Assembly: GCA_030141605.1 (NCBI GenBank)
Contig: JAQGDQ010000367.1
Coordinates: 126,001-190,000 of the forward strand
Direction of reading: 5' to 3'
DNA length: 64,000 bases
DNA from: Tubiluchus corallicola
Lineage: Eukaryota > Priapulida > Priapulimorpha > Priapulimorphida > Tubiluchidae
The notes under the pieces were generated by a model. It ran no database searches. It saw nothing but the letters and a program-made list of their open reading frames with translations, and was not told the origin of the DNA. Made by a program: the position numbers and the translations under genes. How positions within the stretch are numbered: the first letter of the stretch is position 1; each line of letters opens with the position of its first letter. Shown here one piece after another: positions 1-12,287 of this stretch.

Positions 1-62
1 GTAGTTGTTTACTTCTCATGCTGCAGGTATGACTTAGCTATTCTCACAATGGAAAGCTGAAA

Positions 63-70
63 TGACGTCA
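63..70. promoter_or_regulatory. Palindromic CRE (TGACGTCA) upstream of GPCR 1
   Basis: A perfect 8-bp CREB/ATF consensus lies 130 bp before the chosen ATG. The same palindrome occurs twice upstream of GPCR 2. Function is inferred from the motif only. Confidence 0.4.
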
Positions 71-199
71 GACGTATTTTGTCCCTAGTCCCATTGTTTC
101 GTAAGTCAATCGAATTTCTTTCAAATTTTGACTTTGATGAAGATTTATTTTCGTCTTAACACTGTTTTTTGCCTTCTGTTTTTCCGCTGTTACCATAAA

Positions 200-1231
200 A
201 TGGCAGAGATTTTTGTTTATTTCTTTCCTCCCGGATGGTGGAAATTCTTTATGATCGCTTTCTGCTTCCAGTTCGTTCTTATATTATTCAGTAACATGAC
301 ATTTATTGTGACATTTTTCTGGGACAAACAGATGCGAACTCCAACAAACATGTACATTTTATCACTGACAGTAGCAAATATTCTGATGTGCATATGTGCT
401 GTGGTCTACGCCCGTATGCTCTTTTTCACACCAGAGCAATACGAAACGGAGGACGCTCCTTGCAAACTGGGAAGTGTCAATTTTATAGCTAGTTATAATT
501 TTATTTGCGCAGTCTTTACCATGGTCGCCATAGCTTTTGACAGATACAGGCATGTCATCCACCCCACAAAAGGAGATTTAACAAGGAAAGACGTAGGTCT
601 ACGCATTTGCATAATATGGGTTATTGCATCAACTTATATTATAGTAGGTTATGTTCTCAATGCCATATATGGTATGGATTTGCCATCTTTAGACGAGATT
701 ACCAATGAAACAGATCCAGATCTTGTATCGCTTATTTACAAACGGTATAACTACAGTAATGAGTTTATTTATTATTGCTCTGTTGTAATCAGCAATAGAG
801 GCGCCCTAATTTACAGCATAGTGATATCTCTAATCGTCTACGCGGTGCCTCTTGTTTTGATGGGAAGCTTGTATGGACGAATCGTGCTTAGATTAGCTAA
901 AAACTCGTCTGAATATCCTGCAGATGCCAAAATAGTAGTGCGAATGATGGAAACCATTCTTATCATGTTTGCTGTTGCATACTTACCACTGTTTATAATA
1001 CAAACTATGCGCACGGCTTGGCTAGGACGAACATCTCCCCATCAAGATCTGGGGATTGGAATTATCATCAATGTTTCTTATCTTCTTATTTTCTGCAACA
1101 CTTGGCTGATCGTTGTTGTCTATGCTTTCTACGACGCAGCGTTTCGGAGGTCTTTTTGCAAAATGCTATATGTGTGCCTGGTTAAGTTAACAATTTTGCA
1201 GCCAGATGAAGTTGCAGATAACGCCAGATAA
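200..1231 (+). CDS. Rhodopsin-family (class A) GPCR, subfamily member 1, intronless
   Basis: This is a seven-transmembrane receptor of 343 residues in one exon. The start is the ATG that aligns with the MAE(L/I)FVYFFP amino terminus shared by the other two receptors in the window; upstream in-frame codons are not conserved. Visible landmarks are a very short amino terminus, TM1 Asn32 (1.50), Cys88 (3.25) pairing with Cys193 in ECL2, DRY at 114-116, N-glycosylation sequons in ECL2 (NET, NYS), and TM6 Pro263 (6.50). Oddities: the sodium-site Asp 2.50 is Asn60, Asn 7.49 is Ile304, the toggle Trp 6.48 is Tyr261, and the NPxxY proline is Val. The carboxyl tail is short compared with its paralogues. 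The ligand cannot be named: the sequence resembles peptide or orphan chemosensory class A receptors. It is a plasma membrane receptor, and G-protein coupling is inferred from DRY. Confidence 0.92.
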   Translation: MAEIFVYFFPPGWWKFFMIAFCFQFVLILFSNMTFIVTFFWDKQMRTPTNMYILSLTVANILMCICAVVYARMLFFTPEQYETEDAPCKLGSVNFIASYNFICAVFTMVAIAFDRYRHVIHPTKGDLTRKDVGLRICIIWVIASTYIIVGYVLNAIYGMDLPSLDEITNETDPDLVSLIYKRYNYSNEFIYYCSVVISNRGALIYSIVISLIVYAVPLVLMGSLYGRIVLRLAKNSSEYPADAKIVVRMMETILIMFAVAYLPLFIIQTMRTAWLGRTSPHQDLGIGIIINVSYLLIFCNTWLIVVVYAFYDAAFRRSFCKMLYVCLVKLTILQPDEVADNAR

Positions 1232-1474
1232 TAATCTGTGAAAGACTTGAAGGGCACCCATCAGAATGAATACGGTTGGCAAATATAATATGAAAATTTT
1301 CCTACGTTCTGAAAGCGATGAATTGAAAATGCAACAGTTTACTGAAAAACATGTATGAAAATCTCATTCTAGATTATAAGTCACGTTCTGACATGATGTA
1401 ATGTTACATGCATACTGTAACGTATAAGAATAATGAAAATAATACTGTCTATGATTACATCACGTATAATAATA

Positions 1475-1548
<74 letters not shown>

Positions 1549-1593
1549 AATAATAATAATAATAAAATAATAATAATAATAATAATATAATAA

Positions 1594-1645
<52 letters not shown>

Positions 1646-4600
1646 TTAATATTAATAATAATAATAATGAGCATCTGGGCTATTATAACTTTACGAATCA
1701 TGCCATCACTTTCTTGTGACCAAAGATAGCTATTTGGCAATCAAAGAACATGCGTTTTTTTCCAACAAGGTCAAATAAAAATTTTGCCTATTAATAGCGC
1801 AATTACTAAATAAAAGTACAGGCTGTTGTAAAAAAACCCAATGTGCTGTTAAAGACTGAAAGACGTGGATGGCAGTGCTCCGTTTATTGTACATCATATT
1901 TGAACAACACTAGATTGCACTAGTTATTTTTTGACTGACAGTTTTCTGTAGGTAAAATCAATACTAGTGTTCCTCAAGGTTTGTTATAACCCAATTTCCT
2001 TTGAACTGGGCTGTGAATCGTAAAGCAAAGTTTGTTAAAACAACACATTGCAGTTGAATACTGAGTTAAATTGTGTATATGCAGATGGTAAGAAATTAAA
2101 ATTCAAAAGACCACAACAATTTACTAAGCAATCTTAATTTTCCATTATTACATACATGAAAAAGCATCACACATCAAAAGTAAACCCCAGTTACGCAAAA
2201 TAAGTTTAAATAACCACTAAAAAATTGATAACTAAGTTTTCCAAAGCGTTTCATTTGATTTTCTGTGATCTTTTACCGTTCGGTAATCTAATTAAATATT
2301 GTAAAAGTGACGTATAATATTTATCAGCTCTACATTTTTCTTCAAAATATTTTTTGTTTCTAGTCGTTCTTATACCTGCTTGTTCTCTTGTTGCTGTAAT
2401 TAAATTGAATTTTTGAATTTACTACAACATTTCAAACACAAATTAGTTTGCCGTTTTTCCAGTATTTCCAGTTTTAAATCAGCAAGTGCATTTTGATACG
2501 TTCTATAATTACTATGTCGTATAATTTTGCACCTCTTTTTTGAAATTGTTCAAGTTCTTTAAATTGTGAAGCAGTAATACTAAAGTGTACTAGTATGCGA
2601 AGTATAGGAAGCCCGTAATTTTTCTCATAATTCTCGTTTTGTTACACTTCTCATAGTCTTACCCTGACATTCCTAGATGCAGCAAACATTTTCCTTTTAA
2701 CTTTTTCGCTATGGACTCCTCTAACAGAAAAGTTTCCATGAAAATTACAAGCTCGCCTGATTCAAGAGGAATTTTACAGACCCACAAGCAGTTGCCACGT
2801 CCGTGGCGAATTCCCGAATAACATTCAACAATCACTTTCCACTAAAATATTTATTTTGGGGGTAAATTGTTCCTGTAAACTGTGACTGAGATAGTTCTCT
2901 CTATCATCAGGCATTCAAAATATCTTTAAAAGAGTGTTTCAAAGTACATCCGTTTTACCTACGTATTCCGCACTATAACCAAGACACTCATTTATAAGCG
3001 ACTCGTGATTTATTAAAAGTTTGTCTTATTTTTACAATGTTTGAAAAGGGCCAATTTCAGTTATACAAATATAAGAAAACAACAGGCTAACAAGCAGCAT
3101 AGACGTTTTGGTTGATAGCCAAGTTCGGCGTACACTGTTGCTCAAAGAATCATTGACGATTAACCAAGTTTTGAATATTCTATGCTAATAATCTAAGAAG
3201 CAAAGCTTATTCTAAAATGTTGGTGCATTGTTGTTTAGCTTTACTCACAACAAAATTAAAATTATTTACATATATGTGGTTTCGTTTATATTATAATTTA
3301 TTGGATGAAAGTACGTTAACACAGTTATCCGGTCATTAATTACAAAGTACCAGACAAAACAAATAAAATAAGTACAAGGTAGTAAGTAACACATTACCAA
3401 ACAAAAACAACATCAAACTCTGATAATGTCATAAACCCAACTTCACGTACACATTCAATCAAGTTTTGAATGCTTTAATTTTAACTTTTATTTTTTATTT
3501 AACCCAAATCTGGGCTGGGAGACCCATACAGACGCCCACCCAGACCATTAACATAAATAGCATAGAATAAAATACGGCAGTTTGATCGATGGTGACGTAA
3601 TGACGAAACAATTATGATTAGTGAACAATTTATCATACAGGACAGTAACTATTAATACTATTACTCTATTGGATTTTACCGATTGAAGTACGAACACGCA
3701 TAACCTGAGGTGAAACAATAATATTATAGCACATATGGGATCAACATAATTAACGACGACAAAAATAAAGTTCGCATACATGAAAATTATCGGAATAAGT
3801 ATTATAAAAAAATAATTTACAATGTCTCAAGGATTTATAACCATGAGTGTGAACTTTATCAGTTACATGACTTGGAAGATTATTTTAACTAAAGAAAAGA
3901 TGATTCGCCAAAGAACGATTTGAAAATATTAAATGTAAATTAGGTGGAGGTATAGTTTCTCTTGTAGGGTATTCATGGTAAACAGTTCCTCGCATTATGA
4001 AAATAAGCAGGTAATAAATAATTGCAATATCTAAAATAAGATTTACGTTTTGTAACAGCAAGTAAATGTTCAACCTTCAGCACTTTAAATTGACTGAAAA
4101 GAGGTTCGATATGACTGAGGAATGGAGTAAGTTAACATCCTAATGTTCTAAGAAGCTAAGGTTACTTATTCTAAAATGTTTGGTGCATTGTATCTAAGTT
4201 TGACTGATTACTTTAAGTATTGTAGTTTTGTTTCTTTGTGCAATTGTTAGTTTTGCTCTTACTTTAAAATTTGCAGCAACAAGATCTAAATTATTTACAA
4301 GTTCGTGGTTTCGTTTATATTATATCAACATACACCGCCTATCATTAGTAAATTGGATATACAAATTCTGTTTCTCAGACCCTTTCACAGATTTACTGAA
4401 ACCGCCCATTTGTCTTGTTTATTATGACTATTTATTTAGTTACATGACAGCTTGATTTAACAATGGCGTCCACTGCCATTGTTCGTACCTACCAAGTAAT
4501 AAATAGCTAATAGCTATTAGCTATTAGTAATAAATAGCTCTCAACGTATATCCATTAGATGAAGATAACGCAAAAGAAGCTTTTTATAACAAATTTTTAT

Positions 4601-5229
4601 TAGAATTCACAGCAAGAAAAGATAGCTGTAAAATATATAATTATACTATAGGCCATTTTGAGTTAATTGTAAAGTATGCTTTTAACTACTCATAATAAGT
4701 TTTACACATTTTTTCATATGTAAGTATTTTTTACAATTTTACAGGTTGTCACAGCATCTCGCAAAGAAAAATATTAATATAAATCTGTTGTTCGTGATAG
4801 GGCATATAGTCCTGTAATCGGACATATGATGAAAACAGCACGTTAATTTTTAACAATAAAAACATTTAATGAATAGGAAATTTTCCACGGTCTTCGATTA
4901 TCGTCGCGATCGGCTCACTGCTTTAACAAATGCTCCATTATTCCCAGAAAGCAAGCCGGTCATATCTGTCAGTGAAGTCACGTTAACATGATTATTCAAA
5001 ATCAAATTAATTTAAATTGATTAGCTTGCAATTTTGTGCTTTTTATTAATGTGTAAACTTTGTTTACTCTACTTATTTGTTCATACGATTTGAGTAACTA
5101 AAACTACTCCTGATACAACTTTTACAACATTCCTATTTCAACTCACTTTTTTGTTCTTTCTTGGCTTCTGTAATCCAAAATAATAATAATAGTAATAACA
5201 AAGAGAACCTAGGAATCCCTAAAGTCAAG
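1232..5229. other. Intergenic, AT-rich, no gene recognised
   Basis: This is the 3' flank of GPCR 1 and then roughly 3.5 kb without a supported gene. It holds a compound microsatellite (1479-1660), a possible AATAAA at about 1773 for GPCR 1, a tiny reverse-transcriptase-like relic near 1930-1985 (TSVPQG followed by a stop), and a short TAATAGCTAT palindromic tandem near 4500-4540. The remaining open frames are short and lack coding character. Confidence 0.6.
1479..1660. repeat. Compound (GAT)n-(AAT)n microsatellite
   Basis: About 75 bp of (GAT)n is interrupted once and followed by about 100 bp of (AAT)n with a few interruptions. The poly-Asp and poly-Ile frames here are artefacts of the repeat. 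Confidence 0.97.
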
Positions 5230-8200
5230 TCACCGTCTTCCCAAACTAAATGTGTTTGCTTTCGAGACGCATTGAGTTGGAGACGCATGAGGGCGACACT
5301 GACACGTGTTCGTGTATTCGTCGCAGTAAACGTGTAAGCTTTCAGCGCACTCTGACGTCGTGAAACAGAAACCGCCCAGAGGAGCTTCTATAAAAAGTAG
5401 AAAAATACCAATTAATGTGGTTGTTACTAGTACTCGATAGATAGATATTTTATTTCTGAAAATCAAATTTCTCACCCGAAAATTACAAAATCAACGCATA
5501 CCTGATAGTTTTATCACCGGGCAGAGCGCGAGTAATGATTTTGAGATTATACTAACCATTAGAGCCAACATAGCTGCACACGGTATATACACAGTTATAC
5601 AAATTTAGCTTTAACAAACTCTATGAAGCGAAAGAAGCTATTAACTAAATATTTGTACATATTTGTAAAAATATTTTTACCGATGTGATAATCACAAAGA
5701 TGCAGTTATATGTCCGCTAACAAAAACCTATAATATTTAGTACTAACTGCCCGGCTGGAATGCAAGTACGCAATGAGCTAAACTAAATGAGATTACCGAG
5801 GCAATAAAATGATCTACGGACGATATTTTTATTCTCTGACAGAGTTATTTTAATTGTGAAGCCAGCAGTGTCGAATTCTATAAACGTTGAAGACGAGACG
5901 AGGCAGCACCTTTGACGTTTGGAACTCCGCCCCTAATCCCTACTGGCTAGTTTTCCACGGAGATAAAATCAAAGAGGAGGCAGCAGGCAAAAACTTACAT
6001 CGGTTATGCGAACCGTCTTCTTAAGACAACTTCGTAATTTCAGATACATTCGCATTATCACCACAGAATCAAGAGAGCTATACTTACCGTGTCAAGTACT
6101 TATTTTGATATGCTGCATAATCATACATACATACATATATATATATGTATTTGTTGTGTGATAAAGTTGGACGCAAACCCCTATATACGACTTATGAGTT
6201 GGAATACCAGCAGCCCAGCATTTATTACATCAACAAATAAAATCACCAGTTTCAATACTTATATGACTATATCTATAACTGCACTATCACACAAACGAAT
6301 GTTCGTGGCTTAAACGTTAAAGGTAGACAAACTTCCACGTACATTTGTGAATGATACATTGACCTATTACCTGCCAAAATTTGGCAAAAAATACAAAACG
6401 GTTTATTTAATTACGTATTTATTAGTTAGTTGTTTGGTTGGTTGGCCGGTCGGTCTATTTGTTGGTCCATTTGTTTGTTTGCTTACTTGCTTGCTTGTTC
6501 GTTGTTTTTTAAATACTAATTTAATTCTGCAATTCGGTTAAAGGTAAACCGGACGAATGTGCAAACAAAAGTTCAAAATAAAGAATGTTCTAAAATATTG
6601 AAACTACAATAGCTTATTTTAAATCAAAGCTTAGATTAAATAATAATTACCGCAGGTTTTGTTAAACTTTCAAAGCTATGCGCGGCTCAGTGAGTCTACT
6701 AAGATTGGCAACGGCGCCTTTTTGTCACATGCGTGTGGCCGACAAATAGAAGGCGGTACTGTGATAACCATGATCATGAACTGCAGTGTTAGCTTCTGAC
6801 GACATATGATGTAGAGCCCATTTTCGTGACATCACGCGTTTAAGCAGTAACGCTTACGCAAACGTGCTTGACGTGCAAGAGAAGATGCCTGCCATTGCAC
6901 AAACTGTGGTTACTTTGTGACGTAGCGATAGCTGTGTTCGGTTGCCGTTAATTAACTTTCTTAGCCAATTATTCAAATTTAAGAAACAATTGCTAACTTT
7001 TATGGGCAAGAAATGTATATTTTGGACAGTGAATTAAAATGAGATTGAGCCTAAACAATCGTCCAGTTTTCCTTTAATCCGCGTAGACTTACCAAGAAAG
7101 CAAAATCTTTCTGCTAAAGTAGTACCACCACAGGCTGCTCTGCGTACTCCAGGTCGCCAGCATTCTTTGTCCTCCACGCATGGATCATCAAAGCGTTTTA
7201 CTGCAAAAAAGATGTCTACTCGAGAAACGACAAGTGAAATTCACTAAACGAATGTATTGTGAAAGTTATTTCTAGAATGAACCCATGCGAACGGTAATAC
7301 AAGAAACAACAAAAATATTTTATCAGAAGTATGAAATAGATCGGTCAAAACACGAAATTAGATCTTGCAAGTTTCCTTCTGGAAACCGCGCTGTTTGAGT
7401 GTGAAACTCATTTTCTTCCAGTATTTAAACAGTTCAATGTGTGGAAAATGGCTAACTCTAAGATAAACAACTCATCATTAATTTATGTTACGAAAAAGTT
7501 CGAAAAACTAAGTTAGAAAATAAAATAACTACTCGCACACAGCTACACGCATCCAAATGTTGTTTAGACACGTCTGTCGCATTCAACTTGCTACATTTTT
7601 TAACATTACCCTCGATAATTAGCTAGATGCTGGTCACGCCACAGTCATCTATATTAAGTAAGAGCTGAGCTAAAAAACAAAAGCCATATTCGGTCAGGCT
7701 TCTAGCTTGTGTATAAGCCAACCTGGTGTTTCCAATTACACTAATCGATACAAAAGCTCCGCCTACCTTTCACACAATGACCTCTTATATACATGAAACT
7801 TCTGGCTCTGTCGCATTGGCATATCATCCGCCCGTACTTCACGATGCACATAGCATGTTGAGGACATTGTTCGTTCGTGACGCAATTGTCGCCAACATCA
7901 ACAGCTAAAATAAGCAATAAGTACTTATTGAACAAATTGGACTGTTATTATGCTGTTATAAATGTAACAAGTAACGTATAAAAATCAGCGATGTTTATAA
8001 GCAAAATTAGCCATGTATTAGATAAATAAATTATACTAAGAAACTGTTTCTTACACCCACTTAGCAACTACATTACAGCACAAACATATAGTCATTATAA
8101 TGGCTCCATTCTTGGGAAAACAATCATCTGATCTGTTTGAGACTCAATCTATAAACCTCTATAGCTAGAATGCCAACGTTAAAAAACCGAAATTTTTGGA

Positions 8201-9344
8201 ATGATTAGATTTTGGGCTAAATGAAAACAAGCACATCTCCGTCAGACGCTAAAAATCTAGTTTCTTTTCTTAAAATTGTAACACATTTTTACGCAAATTT
8301 TATTCATGTTTTTCTCCTTTTCAGTCAAAAATAGTTTCAAAAATTTAGTAATTGTAGGGACATATAGCGATCAATAAAACAAATAGTATTTTAGAAGAAG
8401 TAAAAGCCGAATGGAAAATTTTCCGCCATCATGATTAACACTAGCCACTGTATCCCACTATAGTCCTCAACAGAGGTCCCTCTACTGTTTTAATTTGTAA
8501 TAATTGCTTACGTGGTAAGTTTAAACGCAAATCGAAAAAGTTTCGACAAGCCACCTTCATTCCGATGCTTAGCCCCCTGTATAAAACACACACAAAAAAC
8601 AAAGTATAAAGAATAATAATCATTTTTTATAACCTGCCAAGTTTTTATACACATTCAAATTTGCCAAAGTTGCCAATTTTTTCCTATTACAAAACTCATT
8701 TAGTTCCACATAATAAAAAACTAGTTTTATTAACTAGCAAATCTTATAAATCATTTGTCTGAGGAATTGATTTATTTGCTTTAAATTTCAATTTAGGACA
8801 AGCTTAGAAACTAGACGACTCAGCGCATGCGTGCTGAACTCTGTTATCTTGTAGCTACTAAACCAACTCATCTAGCTCTCAGTTACATTTTTGTCTTGTT
8901 CGGTAAAGATTTATTTGAAGAATTTAGCCGTACGTACAACACATACATACATACATACATACGACATAATTGTTTCCTGACAATTAACGATTCTAATAAC
9001 GTTTCAAACACGTTGTAACTACTGCTTACCCTTGAAATGGCTCGTAGCCATCTTGTTCTCTCACGGCGCAAGACACTTGATACGATTCCCACGTTGAATA
9101 TGGATAAAATTTAATAAAAACTCTATTTGTGTATCGTGTATAATATACAAACGTAGCTGAGTATCTGTGTTGCTCTACGACAATCTGTAAAAAACCGTAG
9201 GGAAATGTTTCTAAATGTGAGAAAAGCGCGAAATAAAAGACTGCCACAAATATTATCAACACATTTAAAAATAGCAGAAAATCTTCTATCTGCTTGGAAC
9301 GTTTATTTGCGAACCAACATGTCTTCATTATGTTCTGACGTAAT

Positions 9345-9378
<34 letters not shown>

Positions 9379-10982
9379 ATAACAACAAGAAAAACAACAA
9401 CATTATCATCAACAACATCATCAACATCATCATCATCATCATCATCATCATTTTTATTAGCGCAATCATCATTATAATTTTTGTTTTCACTGCCAATGTC
9501 GCAGGTACTTTTACCACTATACATACTGTATAATTATCATTATTTATGTACTAACTCTTTCAGCTTTAGTTCCACACCCTTTCACAGGTATATGTACATA
9601 ACCACGTCTTTTGTACGGTGAAATATACGTTCCACAGTTCCCACTCTCGGTTCGAATTTCTGCGTCCTTAGGAGAAGCACTAAGCTCCAGAACAACATCC
9701 ATCGTTCGACAGAATATGTTACAAGTAGTAGTAACAGCTAAAAAATAAACTTGATTAATTTTCCGCTGAAGTAATTAAACGCATGAACGATACAGTAGTT
9801 GTATAATCCATCCTTTTCAAGGACAAAAAGGGGTACCTAAAGTGGGTTTTAGAAAAATTGCCTAGAAAATTTTTATTACTTTTTAGTAATTTTATGCTAT
9901 ATCGTACTCGCGTTGAAAGGAAAATACTGTTCCGACCGCGCCATTACATGACGTCATGTACGCACAAGATAAATCAGAGGAAGAAAAGGAAATGTTAAAC
10001 TATGTCTCAAAAAACTTTCCATGCAAAATTGTATTACTTAACATTTCGCTTACCAGCTTGAAAGACTTATTTAACTAGAAAAGAATATTATTGATTATTT
10101 AAAGTGCTTTCACCAATCGGTAAAATGTAGTTGCATAGCTGCAGGGTGCGCCACTCATTAGCCAAAAAAAATATTTTAAATCTTATTGACAAGATGCAGT
10201 AATTTAAAATTTTTACTTCGTTAGTGACTTGTGTGCTACGAAAGTTCTGATTATTTTCTCAAACTTTACTCAATGTTATCTAAACTTGTTTCAAATGACA
10301 TGTCGTTAAAATGGCTGCGTCTAACGGTCATTACGGGAGTTTATTTTACAAATTTTATACAGCGTTACTGCCGATGCAAGCCCTGTGTGCAAAAAGTCAG
10401 TGCTTAAGTGGTATAAAATTTCAAGGCGAATTATTTAAGCTTTATGTAAGCGGCGGGGTTTCTTGTGCATAGCATAAAAAGCAAAAGTGTTATTGTTACA
10501 ATAAAAATACAATAACCAAGCTGTTACTCTAATATGCTTGAGAAAATGTAATAGGTATACATACTTACATTTTAAAAAATCGGAATAAACCGCGCTTTTA
10601 AAAACATCGTTTTCATCTCGATCGTATCTAAAAATATCAAAAAATAAAAGCAAAAAAATTTTGGAAAAACACCTTTTAGTTAGGCCTACATATTATTACT
10701 TAATAGCGTGATAAATTGCAATATTGTATCAAACTTACTGTAAAATAAATGTTCCGCTCTTTCGTTACATTTTTACCCTCTTTGCACATTACTTGCAAAA
10801 AGATGGCCAATAATTCAAAAATATTACACTCGTGTGCAAAAATATTACACTTCGTTAAATTGCACTACTTACTTATCAACAGAAAAATCCTGTGCTACTA
10901 TTTGCTCGTAGTTATACACGGCTTGTGAGGATTTTAAAAGCAAAAACAACGCGAGCAAAGACAAATAATATTTTATACACAT
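5230..10982 (-). CDS. Secreted ZP-N-like plus EB-module protein, eight exons (hand-built model)
   Basis: Exons in transcript order: 10982-10873, 10627-10569, 9737-9556, 9184-9030, 8576-8512, 7904-7767, 7200-7093, 5387-5230. Each intron is GT-AG, all phases agree, and the total is 975 nt (324 aa plus TGA). Exon 1 encodes a signal peptide (about residues 1-21, ending SSQA). Residues about 62-160 look like a ZP-N domain: Cys62, a conserved-type NCGTY, GCGT at 109-112, and a closing YQVSC. Three cysteine modules follow (about 194-234, 238-272, 274-316) with C-x5-C and C-x-C spacing typical of EB modules, each on its own phase 1-1 exon. No ZP-C half, transmembrane segment or GPI signal is evident. 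It is likely an extracellular matrix, cuticle or mucosal protein, by inference. The terminal exon could instead splice at a weak GT overlapping its TGA, so the carboxyl end is less sure than the rest. Confidence 0.75.
6560..6940. other. Intron of the ZP-N/EB gene, no exon recognised
   Basis: The 5388-7092 intron includes GC-richer patches near 5880-6000 and 6680-6930. On the minus strand I found no phase-1 exon with cysteine spacing like its neighbours, so I leave them unannotated. Confidence 0.4.
9347..9452. repeat. (ATC)n microsatellite in intron 3 of the ZP-N/EB gene
   Basis: Interrupted ATC/AAC trinucleotide arrays lie between exons 3 and 4. They generate poly-Ser, poly-Asp and poly-Met frames that are not genes. 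Confidence 0.95.
9838..10462 (+). repeat. Dispersed repeat family A, copy 1 (intronic)
   Basis: About 600 bp matches 18150-18800 in order and orientation. Shared landmarks are ATCGTACT, CATGACGTCAT, AAATCAGAGGAAGAAAA, ATTTCGCTTACC and GGTATAAAATTTCAAG. It sits inside intron 2 of the ZP-N/EB gene. No coding capacity is visible. It is probably a non-autonomous mobile element; termini and target duplication were not defined. Confidence 0.8.
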
Positions 10983-11396
10983 GATAAAAACACTCATTCA
11001 AAACATAAGTGGGGCTATATAAAAGACATTCTTACACAACAGATAACCTGCACAAAAATGTGTTTTATCAATCGGATGGTATCATCTGTCTGTTTTAGCT
11101 CTTCCGTTTAATGGTTAGTGTGCTGCTAATTACATGTGTCACCTGGTTGGCTCATCACCTGACAAATTATAAGTTGCCCAATCAAATAAGTGTGTACCAG
11201 CCACCACGCCATGTTTGTACAGAACCATGTGACACAGACAAAGTCACATTGGTAGCCATACGTTCAGTGTCTATATGTACATCTATATGTACATCTATAA
11301 TTACACCTACTTGCCAACCTGTAACGAGAATATGTTTGATTGTAGATTTTGTAAATTCATCGCATTGTTCGTTTGTTTACATGCTTAGAGTTCGTT

Positions 11397-11665
11397 AAGT
11401 CGTTCGTTCGTTCGTTTAGTCAGGCGTTCTTTCCTGCTTCTCTTATTTATTTTGGCTGCTCGTTAGTCAGTCGGCTAGTCAACTGTATCGTTTTAATTTG
11501 TTTCCTATTTTGTTTCTTTATTCGTTACTTTTTTTCATTCATTCATTCATTCATTTATTCATCCATCCATGCATCCATCCATCCATCCATTCATTCGTTC
11601 GTTCGTTCATTCAATCATTCATTCATTCATTTTTTCTTTCTTCCTTTCTTTCTTTCTTTCTTTTC
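11397..11665. repeat. Tetranucleotide microsatellite cluster (TTCG/TTCA/TCCA/TTTC)
   Basis: Successive blocks of four-base repeats interconvert by single substitutions, so several frames read Phe-Ile-His-Ser repeats. It is not coding. Confidence 0.95.
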
Positions 11666-11861
11666 ATTAACGTTTTCAATCGCTTAGTTTAGTCTATTGG
11701 CTATTCAGTGTTTTCGTCCATCGCTCGTCATTAGCTCTTTTTGCATTTGCTAACTACCACTTATTTGAAGAGCCACAATCCTTTACGATCACTTTATCTA
11801 ATCATAATGGTTCAGCAACCAATTCAATATTTCCAGGTGTCAAAACTTGTCATGATTGTCA

Positions 11862-12270
11862 GAAGCTGTGTGGCCTAGAGGTCACGACGTTGGACATAAT
11901 TCTCAAAGAACCCCAGTTCAAATCCAAGTTTCGTTTGAATTTTTCACAATTCTTGCTTTTCAGTCGAGTTTGGTATCAAAATTAAAAACTTGTGGATTCA
12001 ATTCATCACTTGTGTCGTTTCAAGTGTCTCTACATGGTGCAGTCGTACTCACACATCAGAAGACCTTCATTGGACTACTCACTATTCTCCCATGCAAATT
12101 AATGTCTAAGGAATATCTCACACAAGACGCATGTAAAAATTCTGGCAGATTCATCTTAAAAATGGAAAACACTGTTGTCACTGGCGCATACATATTTGTA
12201 AAACCAAAACGCCATTAACTGGCCTTTCTGCTACTATATCACTTTTCTAAAGGCAACACCAAAAAATGTT
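11862..12270 (+). mobile_element. tRNA-derived SINE remnant
   Basis: A tRNA-like head carries an A-box-like GTGGCCTAGAGGTCA and a B-box-like AGTTCAAATCC. It is followed by a body (TTTTTCACAATTCTTGC..., then AAACTTGTGG) resembling the body after a second tRNA-like head at 24940. Decayed, with an uncertain right limit. It directly precedes a retrotransposon 3' fragment. Confidence 0.55.
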
Positions 12271-12287
12271 GTTCGATTCTTGATTTT

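Noticed and set aside
4860-4966. Ninth exon of the ZP-N/EB gene
   Set aside because: It has an acceptor-like CTGACAG, but only the wrong phase stays open for a useful length given the available donor.
9026-9524. 163-residue minus-strand frame with poly-Met/Leu, and its neighbours
   Set aside because: Only its end (9184-9030) is a real exon; the rest is the intronic ATC microsatellite.
11373-11692. Phe/Ile/His/Ser-rich frames
   Set aside because: Tetranucleotide repeat translations.
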